Assembly: GCA_014871385.1 (NCBI GenBank)
Contig: CM026426.1
Coordinates: forward strand, 101,821,393 to 101,885,392
From: Ceratodon purpureus
Taxonomy: Eukaryota; Streptophyta; Bryopsida; Pseudoditrichales; Ditrichaceae
Length of the DNA: 64,000 nt
Direction: 5' to 3'
The notes beneath the pieces are model-generated. The model did not search any database. It was not told where the DNA came from and saw nothing but the letters and a program-made list of their open reading frames with translations. Below are positions 1-12,104 of the stretch, piece after piece (the stretch's first letter is position 1; every line of letters begins with the position of its first letter). The position numbers and the translations under genes were made by a program.

Positions 1-3000
1 TGACAATCTTACAAGCACTGAAGACCTTAAGCGCTTTTACCTGCAAGTGCGTTATTTCCTTTTTGGCATTTCTTATATGTTTTTTAAGTTTGTTGTAAGC
101 TAGAGTTGAAATTTGCAATCTTTTACTGTTGGTGGTGTATCTGTCAATGATTTATAGTACCGGTGAGTAGTTTTGGCAGTGTTAATTGGTTCTTGTGATT
201 GACTGTCATTCTAATATTATGTTACAGCAGTACATATTTTCAGCCTCGTGATTTTGTCTTGCCTCTAGTATTCGTTTCCTCCATCTTCTGTAGGAGAAGT
301 GGGAAGGATTGGTGCACCAAATAGGCGAGAAATAGGACATGGAACACTTGCAGAGCGGGCTTTAGAGCCTATTATTCCTGATGACGATGGTTTCCCATAC
401 ACCATCCGGGTGGAGAGTTCCATTACAGAGAGCAATGGCTCATCCAGGTGATAATTGTTTTTTGTGCATCGCATTCCCAGCCTCTTGCTGAAAGTATCGA
501 TGATAGTTCGACTTTAGATATCTGTAAGAAGTGAAGATTTTCTTGTGAACTTACCACCTCTTATCCTGTTTGTGCTTGTAGTATGGCTTCCGTATGTGGA
601 GGTTGTCTGGCCATGCTGGACGCGGGTGTTCCTCTCAAAGCGTCGGTGGCAGGAATAGCCATGGGTTTGATTCTTAACACTAAAGACTGTGGAGGGGATG
701 GAGAGCCACTGATATTGAGTGACATCTTGGGATCGGAGGATGCTTTAGGTGATATGGATTTCAAGGTAAACATCACTTCTTTTTCAGTTCTAGTTTTCTC
801 GTCATGTTTGGTTTTGCTCTAATTAATTTTCCTTCGGTACTCCACTGCGGGCAGGTTGCTACTAGAACACTATTTGTGTGTTCTTGTTAAAAATTGGAAG
901 ATTAAATATGATTTCGGCACTGCTTACCATATTGCAGATATTGTTCTCAAGATTATACTTGGCCTTATTCGCAATAGATTCTGCGTGTGAAGATGTTGCT
1001 AACTAACGCCACTCATGAAATTTTGGATATTGACATGTTCTGGCAGGTTGCGGGGAATGAGACTGGAATAACTGCTTTCCAAATGGACATTAAGGTTTGT
1101 AAATTGTCAAACTTGGAACGTTGATATGTATGTCAGTCCATCGATGAATAGCTTCCTAGCTTGGATGTCCCTAATGACGCAGGCTCTGATGGGAAGAGGT
1201 TTCGAATTTGGGCAGGTAGAGGGTATCACAGTTTCTGTCATGAGAAAGGCGTTGGAACAAGCCAGAGTTGGCCGGCTTCACATTCTTGGTATGGCTTCTG
1301 TCACGCAGTGTTCTTTCGATTAGAGTTCTGGTTCATATGCTTGTTGTAGATTAACGTCAGTGACGGGAATTGAGGCTATTGAATTTGTGCTTGGTCTTCT
1401 CAGGCTATAATGAGCACTTTATGTGTATAAAATTTTTCTTGAATTTGCAATTGATAAAGTACGATGCTTCTAGTAGTTAGCACTTCGACGTTTAGCATTT
1501 CAGTTGTTAATAATTAGCAAATCTAAAACTAACATGAAGTTTCTTTTTCCTTGCTCGAAAGTTTTAGTAGCTGACCTTGTCTCTCAAATTATTACGGTTA
1601 ATATCTATTTAACAGGTGAAATGTCCAAAAGTGACCCTCCTCCAGCTTATCAGGTGTCAATACACGCTCCACAAATCACTATGTTTAAGGTAATCCGGTT
1701 GATTGTTGTTACCTTCTACGTTTCTTGAGTTAGTCACTGGATTTCGATGAATTAAGTTATGTGACAAATGTCACTCTTCTAACTTGATAGATGCACGAAT
1801 GCCAGTGTTTTACATTCTATTGGCTGTTCCTTACCAAAGTCAATTCATGTAGAGCAGGTGGATACCGACAAAATAAGTTTAGTTGTCGGACCTGGAGGAA
1901 AGACTATCAGAGGGATTATTGAATCCTCTGGAGTTGAGTCGGTGGATGTTAGTTCGGACGACGGTTCTGTAAGTCTTGCGTCTTTACCTGAAGGACTTAC
2001 TTCACTAGATTGTGTTTGTATTTATTATTAATGCTATCTTCTGGTAGCTTGATTTTACTAAAGAAATATGTGACTTCCAAAGCAGCCCTGAGTATAATCT
2101 TACTATTGTTCCTGTGCATTGCTGTTGCAGGTTAGGATTGTAGGGCGATCCGTCCAAGGCATAGAGGCTGCCAGGGTGAAGATTCTAGGTTTGACTTCTG
2201 TTCCTACTGTGGGAACTGTGTACAGGTGTGTGACCCTAAAGTATATCTTGTTTCCTGAAATGATCGAAGTTGTCCGAAGTGTCATGAAATGTCTGGCAGT
2301 TGTCTCTGAAGAAAGAGGACTTTTAAGACCGAAGCAGTTCTTGACGTTCTCTATTTTCAGTTATCGTTACTTGAAGATGCAGGCTCTATTTCTGAGGGGA
2401 TTCTTTTTATTCAATTCAATTTTCAACTCATTTTGGATAATGATCATATATAAATTACCTGCATAGAGGATACTTATTTAAGAGGGTTGTCTTTTGAGCT
2501 TTCGAATCATGCTCTTTCATTTATGTGCAGGAATTGTAAGGTGAAGACAGTGACCACTTTTGGGTGTTTTGTAGAGATAGCTCCAGGGAAGGAGGTCAGT
2601 GCTTACGTCGTTGTGCCTTATAAATCACAAAGTTGTTAGATTTTCCAATTTTGTGATGCTCTAGCGTTCCTGCGGTGTCTTATTAACTTTGGCAAGGAAT
2701 GAGTGATGGTGTCCGTGATTTGATTAGACTACTATTCTGTGCTGTCTTTTGAACAGAGACAACCGATTAAGTCTTGGGCACTGTGATCTAGTTAAATCTA
2801 ATCTGTGTCCTTTACATGCAGGGTCTATGTCATATTAGTGAATTGACAAGTGCCAAGAAATTGGCACGAGTTGAGGATTTTGTGAATGTAGGAGATTCTT
2901 TAGATGTCAAGCTAATTGAGGTACGTCACTTCTTTTTTTGCTTTGTTCATTACCTAAGTTGATGTATTCCTTGAAAGTGCTTTTGGACCAGGAAGGACTA

Positions 3001-3289
3001 CTTTCGTTGACCAGATGCTCGTAATCTATAAAGACAAACAAGCCACTTGCGCCTCATTCTTGTGATTGGACGAGATTATAAGAATCGTATTTTAAAAATT
3101 ATTTGTTAATGAAGTCTCGAACGAATACCTGCTGACTTTTAGGTGCCTTGCACATCGTTGTAATTCATGTTACAGATCAACGCTAGAGGTCAGCTACGTT
3201 TGAGTCATAAAGCATGTTCTGAGGACCATAGTATGCAAGCGGCAAGGAGTGCACCAGAGCTTGCGGGTGTTAGGAAGGAAAACCCCTAG
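1..3289 (+). CDS. Polynucleotide phosphorylase, chloroplast type (3' part)
   Basis: This is the 3' part of a gene for PNPase, a phosphorolytic 3'-5' exoribonuclease and RNA polyadenylase of organelles. Eleven exons are readable: 2-46, 269-447, 582-765, 1047-1094, 1216-1288, 1616-1689, 1858-1968, 2131-2225, 2531-2594, 2822-2920 and 3176-3289. All junctions are GT-AG and keep phase. The second RNase PH core shows the phosphate-binding [12 protein letters not shown] and the acidic catalytic run [20 protein letters not shown] domain follows, with GPGGKTI as its GxxG loop, then an S1 domain ([20 protein letters not shown] to GQLRLSHKA). The sequence resembles plant plastid PNPase more than the mitochondrial form. 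The first core lies upstream, outside the window. The stop is TAG at 3287-3289. No interruption is seen, so this looks like a working host gene. Confidence 0.95.
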
Positions 3290-4541
3290 AATTCTACTTG
3301 GCCTACTTTTTAGAATCTCTGCCAATCCTGCACTCAGTAAGTTTTCCTGGATGCATGGTATGATTGACACCACGAGCTTATTAGTCCGACTCTTTTCTAG
3401 TAAAATCTGCCGATAATGAAGATTAAGGGGGAGCAATTTTGCAGTCTTAGCACCCGGTCTTCGTTTTATACAGTGAAACAGCTGAGGCTGGGTATCTTTG
3501 ATTACAGTACCTCTATATAATACCATCTTTTTTTTATACTATCTAAAACAAGTTCTTGAGTTGAAATTCTGACTCTTCAGAATTATGTATCCCACTCTAA
3601 ACAAACCTTTTAACGTCCGTCCACAATGAAGCAGGGTTTTTATTTTAAGTAGTTTCTGTCTAACCTTAGCCCTTACGCAGTGGTTACACCCATGGTCGAA
3701 TGAGAATTGCGAGTTAGACCACTTACTACTAAATCAGCGTTTATATTTTGTTTTTCTGGTGGCAGTGCGACTGGCACCTAGGAATGAAGCCAGGTAAGAA
3801 AAATATGTACAAATTCATCCATTTGAATGTACTCATCCATAAAATTATCTATAATAAGAAACTTTCATCCGAACAATGGTGAATTTGGTTATTTTTGTAG
3901 ACAATTTTGGTGATTTCATCCAGTATTTTGCTCAAATTTTCCAGTGTATCAGTAGCCAGCACCCAAACCAGGTAAGATTCTGGCGAAAATTCGCCAGCAA
4001 AATAAACGCTATACTAAATGCTTCGGCGATCAACAGCACTGTCAGACGGCGAAATAAAATCCCTGCCTGATAGTAACAGTTGTATATTTGGTTGTTGCTA
4101 TAATCCTAAAACGCCCATCACATGTGGAATCTCAAAACTGTGATTTTCCACTTCTTACAATGAAAGGTTTTCTGAAATTTTGATTGAAGTCTTGGAGATT
4201 GACCATATGATCTTACAACGAACATGACTGCCGAGTATGTTTCCATTTTTTGACCGTTGATACCTCTTCATTGAAAAGATTAGGACGGCTGAATTGGGCC
4301 AAATTTTCCTTTTTGATCCTCCCGGGAGTAAAATGTGACAATGTTTTATCCAAATTCAATGATTGTGAAGTTTGTTGACGTTATCCAAATTCAATGATAG
4401 TGAAGTTTCTTGACGTTTAGGAGTGAAAATTATATGGAAGGATGAAATACATAGTATATGTTCCAAACATGAGCGTGTGATTATATGTGTAGCATTTCTA
4501 GTAGAATGTATGTTTTGAAGGGAGTCAAGCTATAGACATAT
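3290..4541. other. Intergenic region downstream of PNPase
   Basis: AT-rich DNA with no convincing coding sequence. A short stretch at about 3767-3794 has an acceptor-like GGCAG before it and CCAG/GTAAG after it, but nothing continues it. PNPase 3' UTR probably occupies the first few hundred bases. Confidence 0.5.
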
Positions 4542-5568
4542 CACTAGTGGAAAACCTATGTAAATATATTAGAATCAATACCAAAAATTTGGTTATACAT
4601 GGTACTCAACAAATGATGTAATGGCATTCTCGACATAGTTGAACATTGTTTAGGACTATTTTCGAAACTTCTAATTCATGCGAGATTTGGTTCTCTGATC
4701 TCTCGCCTAATTTGGATATGTAGGTTACACGTAGGAGTTACCTCTGCTCATTTGCTCCTAATAAACAGATATTTACACGAGGTAAAACTAAGACAGATGG
4801 ATGTCGCGGGACAATAAATCTAGCGATTCAGTAATTTAATTGTTACGGTAAATTATCGGATGTTGTTGATCATATGGACAAAGGTTGATTACATTCATCG
4901 TAAGGAAAATCATGATGGGAGGATGAAATTCCCATCGGATTTACTAGGGTTCTTAAAATCACTCAATCTACAGAGATTGATTTGCTCCCTATTAAGTATG
5001 TATCTACATGTGAGGGTTGAAATGAGTGGGAGTCTATATGTATCCGAGGATTGACATTTAGTACACAATGCTTATGGGACATATGCTCCCAAAGATGAAT
5101 CTGTGATTGTTTCACTTGTGTGTAAAACTCTAGTAACCTCCCACAGGATTGAGGAAAGTAAATTGAACCTCAGTTATGGCCCGGAAAGGCGAATGTATCT
5201 GATTGGCCGGAATGTGAATATAATAACTTGGTATTATTGTTCAGCAAATCAGCTTTTCATCTTCTAGCCTGATTCTCCGGCAGCCTACCTATTCTTAGAA
5301 TGAGAAACTGAAGTTCTGCAGAATTCCCATTTCTAGAAATTCTATAGATTGCAAAACCTGAAAATAAGGTCATGAACATGTACACCAGTGGTTGATAAAG
5401 TAGGAGGACAGATTGGGACGAAAAATAGCAAAAGTGGAATAGTGCCATTTCACTGGTTACTCTGAGAATTGTTCTGCGCCAATCGGTACGTTATGCCAAA
5501 AAAAATGAACACGAGTTTGTAATTTGAGTGTAGTCTCTCGGTGTAGTTGAAGCATGTTTCTACTAGTG
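4542..5568. mobile_element. Possible non-autonomous CACTA-type element
   Basis: The left end reads CACTAGTGGAAAAC and the right end reads TTTCTACTAGTG, so the termini match inversely as CACTAGT-GAAA. The span is 1,027 bp with no transposase sequence, which fits a deleted CACTA derivative. The 3-bp flanks (TAT on the left, TGA on the right) do not match, so no target duplication supports it. A second copy of the right-end sequence follows at about 5667, so the true end is unclear. Confidence 0.35.
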
Positions 5569-5670
5569 TGATTACAGTGAAAATTGTTCTGCGCCAATTA
5601 AAACGTAATGCAAGAAAAAATGAACACCAATCTGTAATTTTGGTGTAGTTGAAGCATGTTTCTACTAAGG
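5461..5670. repeat. Tandem duplication of about 105 bp
   Basis: Two diverged units, about 5461-5568 and 5572-5670. Both share TTGTTCTGCGCCAAT near the start, AAAAAATGAACAC in the middle and GTAGTTGAAGCATGTTTCTA near the end. They look like duplicated subterminal sequence of a CACTA-like end. Confidence 0.7.
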
Positions 5671-5863
5671 GTTGTCATAACGGACGGACATGGGCAAAAT
5701 TTCCGGTCACAGACGGACAAACCGGTAGGTCCAGGGTGAAAATCAAACATTGAAGGGAGAAGGAAAATTACTAGGTTAGTTTTTTTTTTACAACTTACTT
5801 ATAGGGGAAACATACTGATGACATGGACAACCAACGCTGAAGGGGAATTCCACATATGCAAAA

Positions 5864-6028
5864 GGGGCGCCAGCGTGTTTAGAGGGGGGGCGCGAGCGGG
5901 TTCAAGGGGAGGGGGGGAGGGCGCGCGAGCGGGTTCCGTGAGGGCGCGAGCGAATTCAGAGGAAGCGCGAGCGGGTGAGGGGGGCGCGATCAGGTTTGAG
6001 GGGGGCACAAGCGGGTTCAGAGGTGCGG
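5864..6028. repeat. G-rich array A1 (GCGCGAGCGGGTTC units)
   Basis: Degenerate tandem units of roughly 20 bp built on GGGGCGCGAGCGGGTTC, with G runs between them. The same unit recurs in arrays A2 to A5. The array starts about 275 bp beyond the last codon of the RING-H2 gene piece that ends at 6302. On the minus strand it is C-rich and is followed about 60 bp later by a TATAAGT (5797-5803), but no gene is recognised to the left of that. Confidence 0.85.
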
Positions 6029-6301
6029 CCCACTTTGTAGATATAGCAAATTTTTGACATTGCAAAAAAAACTAACATTTCCATCAGAATAATATATTGG
6101 GACTAATCGCAATGACAACTGTGTAAATTTAGCATAGGAAAAATGAGATACTCGTCATACATGGACTTTGCATTGTTGTCTATATTTATGAAAGTAAAAG
6201 TATTTCATTACCATTTCAAACCAAAACATTACAAAAGTTGCGGTATACGAAAGCTAGTGGCTTATTACTAAGTTGTAACTATTAGTAGTACTCTGCATCT
6301 A

Positions 6302-6353
6302 CTACGCCGTGCCACTTGGTCCCGCTCCATCGTCCAGCGTCAAGGTGCGCCTC
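6302..6353 (-). pseudogene. 3' end of the interrupted RING-H2 gene
   Basis: Directly outside the left CACTA end, after the 3-bp target duplication, the minus strand stays open for about 15 codons in the frame of the gene piece that ends at 31800, then meets TAG at 6302-6304. The arginine-rich tail seen at 31.8 kb continues here as ARRTLTLDDGAGPSGTA. This supports the 25-kb insertion having landed near the 3' end of that gene. The reading is inference from frame continuity and the matching duplication. Confidence 0.6.
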
Positions 6354-6366
6354 CACTAGTAGAAAT
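6354..6366 (+). repeat. CACTA left terminal inverted repeat
   Basis: CACTAGTAGAAAT, the outer 13 bases. It pairs with 31787-31799 with two mismatches (positions 6 and 12). CTC precedes it. Confidence 0.75.
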
Positions 6367-7478
6367 CGTGGTCCAATATGATGTTGGATACATTCTGCAG
6401 CGGTCCTAGGTGACTGACGGATGCCTTATGGTAGGGCCCCTGCATCACATCATCCTCCGTGTCATTTTGCGTCCTGGATGACTTGGTCATATTGGGTAAT
6501 GACTGGAGTCTCTCATCACAACGGACTGCATCGTCATCTGCTTGCTTCAATGATCCATAGATTCATAGGCAAATGTAAGTTGTGGCTGACTCAGATGTCT
6601 TGTTGTGAACTCCCGTTTGATGTACTTTTTACTTACATTTGGTTGTAAACGCGTAGCTGTAGATTTCGGCGTTGATTATCCAATTCTGAGTCTTCGAACC
6701 CAATCGCATGCATAATCCCCTGACGGATTACATGCATGTGTCTGTTCTTTGACTGCTACTGGTACATTTTGCTTAGGTTGTCGTAGTTTAGGCGAGTCAT
6801 GTGTGAAATGTCTGCTTCTTTCAGTCATCTACGATTGAATTACTTAGGTTTGAAATAGAGTCAGCCATTCACCACAGAATGCTTCCGAAAGACATGGTAA
6901 TTATTTAATTGGTTGCGAAAAAAACACAGACGTGGCTGATATGTTTTCCTGCTGTTCTACACCGTTAAGTCAATTTGGACCCACGACGATAACAACTTCG
7001 AAGCAGACCAACTTCTGAACATGCACACAGTGTCCACACAAAGCTAAACTGGAACAATGTGTTAACCATCTGAGGCTTGATCTAGGAGAAGGCAATGAAG
7101 ATCTATCTACTAACTCCATTGTATACATGACCAGCAAAACTATGTATTGAGGACAGTACCTTGCCCCGATAGCGGATCTCCTAATGAGACATGGAAAAGC
7201 AAAGTAGCAAGCATTTTCCAATAGCAGTCTCTATTGCAGTAATTCAAAAACGGATCAAATGTGGTCATGCATACATCACATTGAGGCTTGTGTCAAAGAC
7301 ATCCACTTCATGTAGTTCTATTCATTTCAAGTGATGGTGGATCCAGTCGGTATAAATTGCATTCTTAGTCCTCAATTCTGACTATCTGTTCAGAAATAGC
7401 TGCATGGGTAATTCACATCAAAGTATACCTCTAGAGTATCACTGTACGCTACTAGTAATCTCAAAACAGACAATATCG
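6367..7478. other. Left subterminal region of the CACTA element
   Basis: About 1.1 kb without convincing coding sequence. CACTA elements keep transposase-binding motifs in such regions, but no clear repeated motif was picked out by eye. Confidence 0.5.
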
Positions 7479-8060
7479 TTACTCTAGTTCTTTGTCTAAG
7501 GCCACTCCACACTCAAGAGTTGGCTCACCTATCTCATTGTTGAATGAGGTCGCCACCTCCAATTTCCGTTTGCTGGCCTTACAGGCTGTCCAATCGTTTG
7601 TTGTCACGTTCTGTCTGCGGCGTTCTTTCGTGTCAGAGGAGTCGGAATCACTGGGGGTGCCAGGTTCCGGGCCAAACCTCTTCCTCTTGAATGGAGCAGC
7701 TCGTAGTCTTCGACCTGTTAGTCCCTTCCGAGGTTGCGGTTTCTCCCCAGAATCTCCTCTTGCATCTTCCTTCGTATCTTGTGGCGTTTCTGTAAAAGAT
7801 GTTTCTCCATTGCTGGATACCACGTCTTTGGTTCCAAGAGTAGGATTACTGTCATCTGCAGGAACGCGACACACGACCGAAAGAATGCCAATACTATCAC
7901 AAGAAGTGCCATCCGGCTTACCATGCCCTTCCAAAATATTGTCAAACGTCTCTCCCTTACCGTCGGGGTTGTCCTCACCTTCGGCAGCCATGGAGTTGCT
8001 TGCCAAGTCCCTTTCCTCTTCTACTTCTAACATCTCATCAAGCATGTGTCTTAGAATCAT
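7479..8060 (-). CDS. CACTA accessory ORF B, unknown protein
   Basis: A 193-codon frame from ATG at 8060 to TAA. The product is hydrophilic and low in complexity, rich in D, E, S, K and R, with a basic stretch (FKRKRF) then TKERRR and KASKRKLEVATSF near the C terminus. These may be nuclear localisation signals. No known domain is recognised. The tail resembles ORF A (8847-9512), which has TKEKRRR followed by NAKARLQVVTSF at the equivalent place, so A and B may be diverged duplicates. An upstream exon is possible. Lying inside the CACTA ends, it is probably element-borne cargo or an accessory gene. Confidence 0.5.
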   Translation of the reverse strand: MILRHMLDEMLEVEEERDLASNSMAAEGEDNPDGKGETFDNILEGHGKPDGTSCDSIGILSVVCRVPADDSNPTLGTKDVVSSNGETSFTETPQDTKEDARGDSGEKPQPRKGLTGRRLRAAPFKRKRFGPEPGTPSDSDSSDTKERRRQNVTTNDWTACKASKRKLEVATSFNNEIGEPTLECGVALDKELE

Positions 8061-8846
8061 CTCAATGAACGTTCCGTGCGCACCTTAAATGAGACATCGC
8101 AGCACTGATGGGCGTAAACAATTCCATGCGTGAGAAATGGCAAGGAAAACTGCGAAACAAAAGCGTAAGGTGCGCATCACTGTAACTGGGACATAACCTA
8201 GGGATTTTAATGCAGATCTGCTGTTGATGGCACTTAGGATTGGAGTGCACTTAGGTGCTGTATAATTGCTGACTGTATGAATTTTTGAGCTTTACCAATA
8301 CAAGATACCTCTACACTGTCAGCAAACAACGAATCTTATTTTTTAAATTCAGTCTCATCTTCCATAACCGAAAGCTCGCAAAATAAAAGTGGAAGGCAGT
8401 TCATAAAATTTTTATTGAGATTTGCTCCACTTACATGAATGAAGATTTTGCACTCACAATGTGGCATAGTGTGTTGATACTACGGCCAATTTATCACCAA
8501 TTGTTCCTGTTGTACAAACAGGGATCGGTAGCCGGAACATTACACCGTCTAATGGACAAACCTCTCTTTGATATCTATGTCAAATCCGCTGCCCATTCCA
8601 TTGTAGCGTATGGCATTCGACGACTTCATGCAGATCCATAGACATAGGAAGGTATTGGAGAATAATAAATACGCAGTAAAAATATATGCAAAGAAAACCC
8701 CAAAAAAAAAAAAAAAAAAAAAAAAGAGAGAGAGAGAGAGAGGGGGAAGAATACGATGAAGTAATTTGTCATATTTTGCAATCATGTAGACATGCCCGTA
8801 ACTGATGTCACTTGACACTCACTGTGTATAGGAGAGCAACATCCTG
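8061..8846. other. Noncoding spacer with poly(A) and GA tract
   Basis: No coding sequence is supported. It holds an A25 run followed by (GA)n and G5 at about 8704-8746. Confidence 0.6.
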
Positions 8847-9512
8847 TCATCCCTTGGTGGCCCAATGTGCTTCAAGGGGTGGCAACTCGTCAGGCAGAAC
8901 GTTATACTCACCACGAGTTTCCGCGGAAGGTAGAGTGATAGACTCTCTTTGCGCAACACCTCGGTCATATGCTGGTTCTTCCGAGGGCGTCAGATCTTTA
9001 GGATGACATAAGCCCGACCCCTTGCATAAAGGACATTCGATGCAATTCTCTGTCGGAGACTCTGGATCGCCAGCTGGTGCTTGTTCTGAAATTCTAAAAG
9101 ACGTGACGACCTGTAGCCGAGCCTTCGCATTTGGAATTGTCATCCTAAAACTCCTTCGATCGTCACTTCCAACTCTCACAGTGCGCCTCCTCTTCTCCTT
9201 TGTTTGTCGTCGACCTATGATTGGACGGGACGGTGTATTCTGCATCGGACCTGAATTGTAAATGGATGAAGATACAAGCGGTGTCTTCTCGGAAATAGCA
9301 CCCCGATTCACCAAAGCTTGCTCATATTCAGGGGAGTTGACCTGTTCCTTGAAATCACTTCCACCATCTGTCGTCTGCTTCGTATGTGACATGTTCTCCA
9401 ACGCCACTGCAGGTTCTGTTACATACTCGACGTGATCGCAGTCACTGTCTCCCTCTTCCTTACTGGCATTGCAAAAAACAAACGACGATTGGACGTTTGC
9501 CGGGTTAGCCAT
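8847..9512 (-). CDS. CACTA accessory ORF A, unknown protein with Cys motif
   Basis: A 222-codon frame from ATG at 9512 (MANPANVQSSF) to TGA at 8847. The frame is open further upstream, but that part runs through a poly(T)/poly(A) tract and translates to Phe repeats, so the internal ATG is preferred. The product is acidic in its first half and has a basic patch, TKEKRRRTVRVG, near residue 120. Then comes CIECPLCKGSGLC near residue 175, a possible small metal-binding knuckle. The TKE-basic-LQVVTSF region resembles ORF B. No known family is recognised. Confidence 0.5.
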   Translation of the reverse strand: MANPANVQSSFVFCNASKEEGDSDCDHVEYVTEPAVALENMSHTKQTTDGGSDFKEQVNSPEYEQALVNRGAISEKTPLVSSSIYNSGPMQNTPSRPIIGRRQTKEKRRRTVRVGSDDRRSFRMTIPNAKARLQVVTSFRISEQAPAGDPESPTENCIECPLCKGSGLCHPKDLTPSEEPAYDRGVAQRESITLPSAETRGEYNVLPDELPPLEAHWATKG

Positions 9513-10405
9513 ATTCACAGAACTGAAATGAAATAAGAAAAAAAAAATGAAAAAAAAAAAAAATGAAAAAAAAGAAGAAGAAGACAACAGGCAAATAAAA
9601 CACATTTGAGCGATACTCACAGACGTCACATATAGTGACCTCTGGAAAACTTCTCTAGTACTATTGAAATGTGGTCAATAGCGAGATACATTGATAGAGG
9701 AACTGAACCGTGAACTGATCTTATAGAATGAAATGTCATCTTAGAGACAGTGGGTGACCGATGAATTCCGAAAACGCCGTGAGAAGAAGTGCTGGTATTA
9801 AGAGGGAGTGGAATTGGCGAAGTTTCTTGCCGTCATCGCCCATACCGATGACGTCCACATTGCGTCTTCCGTAACTGATAAAGCATCTGCATCATTTGTT
9901 GCCAATTTCACCATGAGTCTAATTAAGGGACACAGACCGAGCACTCTACATGCCAACTGGTGTTTCCGTTCCGTTTCTATTATACGTCTACATGTAGACG
10001 ACTGTGGCAGTAGTAGTTACACATATCCTAGTCCAGTTCTTCTTTATGGATATATGGATGCTTGTCAAGCTCACATAATCTAAAGAATGAAGCCTGTATT
10101 GCTGAAACTTGAGAAAAGCACATCATCTCCTTGAAGATAGAATTCGAGTAAAAACGGGGGCGTCTTACGTTACAATTCCTCCCGTGCATTGTATCCATAT
10201 GTTCAAATAAACTGCAATAAAAAAACGCAACGCATTAAATGTTCCAAAACGTTTCTATATTGCACATGAATATCAGAATGTGAACACAACGCTGCCGATG
10301 ACAATATGGGATAAAAGAAACTGCCGTAATGGCAATTCTTCATCTTCAGCATCCGGAGAGTAGCACAATTCTGAAACACTCAAAACTTCTTATGTCAACT
10401 CTGAA
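9513..10405. other. Spacer between accessory genes
   Basis: Begins with A/T homopolymer runs (about 9538-9580). The rest is ordinary AT-rich sequence with no supported gene. Confidence 0.5.
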
Positions 10406-11117
10406 TTACTCTCTAGAATCAGATGATCTAGTAGCATCCAGCACGAACTTTGCGAAATCGACAATTGGTCCGTGACAGTCAATTAGAGCTAAGTCTGCTA
10501 GCGCCCTGTTCCTCTCCAATCTAGAACCCTGCATCACTATCTTGTGTTCCAATAAATCTCTTCTCTCTCTATTACGCCAGGCCTGATGGTTTGCAGCGGC
10601 TTTTCTCAGTCTCGCAGCTGTTACTTGTCGAACCTGTGCGGACATTGCTCGTTCAATGGCTTCCTGAGAATGTACATAGCGTGGGCTTCTGAGCCTAACC
10701 AACAACTCTGCCAAAACATTAAGTTCATGGTTGTAGTCGGCCCGTGCATCCATACACTCTTGTTGCATCCGCCCTACGGCAACTGTAGCGAGCTCGTCCC
10801 GAAGATTCTTCATTTCTAGATCCGCTAACCATACCGCCATTTGCGCATTTTCTAACCGCTTAACAACCTGCACCACCACGTCAATCACAAAATCAGTCAT
10901 GATAAAAGTGGCACAGATTCAAACCATACGCATACACAATCACATAAATTGCACATAATATACCCTTGTTGTTGTTGGGTTGAGTCCATTTATAATGCTG
11001 CGACATGCACAGAAAGGTTTCAATTTTGGAATTGCATGCTACTTCAAATACCTGCTCCACATGTGTACGATAGTCCTGAAAATTTGCACTTATACTCAGT
11101 CTTTTCATGCAACTCAT
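10406..11117 (-). CDS. CACTA accessory gene C, small coiled-coil protein
   Basis: A two-exon gene. Exon 1 is 11117-11052 (22 codons from ATG, donor CAG/GTATTT). Exon 2 is 10867-10406 (acceptor GTGCAG, phase 0), giving about 175 residues. The protein is strongly helical: LENAQMAVWLADLEMKNL, then an Arg/Ala-rich heptad region with AQVRQVTAARLRKAAANHQ. It is likely a coiled coil. No known domain is recognised. Proteins of this kind in CACTA elements can be DNA-binding partners of the transposase, but nothing here proves that role. No internal stops occur, so it may still be intact. Confidence 0.55.
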
Positions 11118-12104
11118 CCGCTTAATAGAGCAAGAATGTTGTTAGGGACTGTGTGTGCCATTTATTCGTCATTGTGATCTCAGTGGTAATCAAAAATTAA
11201 AATTCCAAGTGAACGTTTCAATTCAGCGTTCACTGCCAGATGTCCTATTACGTTCAGTAAGTGACAGCTTGAATTCACAGAAAACACTGTTGGGAAAAAA
11301 AGAAATAGAGACATCAGCGTCTTGAGTATATACCTATCTCCCGATTTGAATGACTCCATGCTGAGGCTTCATTACATCATAATGTATGCCATATGATGTT
11401 GTCGTTCTCATCAATAGCTAATGATACATAATGTCCGTGCTCCGTATACTCAATGAATGTGCCCTCCCAGCATTCCTACATCACTCATTACTGTCGAGTA
11501 CCATTTGTCATTGCTTTGTAAATGATCACCTATGTCATATGAAATCTACGTTTCTGCTGGTCCATCACTCTGATGATTAAGTAGTATTATAAGAACGTTT
11601 GATGTGATTTTCTACTGCTCTCATTCCACTCTTAAATACATTCATCGAGTTTTTTTTTAATCACAAACTGATAACCATATGTACATGGTTTACTCTAATT
11701 CAGAAACGCTGATGGGTTATTTAAATTGTATTAAACAACTTTCGATCTCATTGGTAGTGTTTACGGCTATTCCTTTTCCTCCACTGCTCGGATCATAGTT
11801 CTGCTACTCTCTTACCGATTACATAGTCTACTTGTTTTGTTCACGCCTTGTAAGTGTACATCAATTTCAGATCGTATTGTTGCACATTTGTTTTGCATTT
11901 GCGATAAGATACTCTTTTAATGAACTCCGATGGACTTTACTTGCCGGGCTCCCCACTCGTCCTCATTTACGTCGCTTTATTTTGTAGAACAGGCTACTGT
12001 GATAGAATGAATTGAAGCACCATCAAATTATAACACTAGCTTACCTCCTCTGACCTTAGAGTGGCTTGTTTATTATCCTGTGAACTCGTCGAACTTCACC
12101 ACAG
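11118..12104. other. AT-rich spacer
   Basis: No coding sequence is supported until the exon at 12105. Confidence 0.5.

Noticed and set aside
5799-6065. Open frames on both strands in array A1
   Set aside because: Same reason: repeat translations.
7492-8088. Plus-strand open frame of 198 codons
   Set aside because: Antisense to ORF B. The minus-strand product has consistent charge blocks and a paralogue at 8847-9512.
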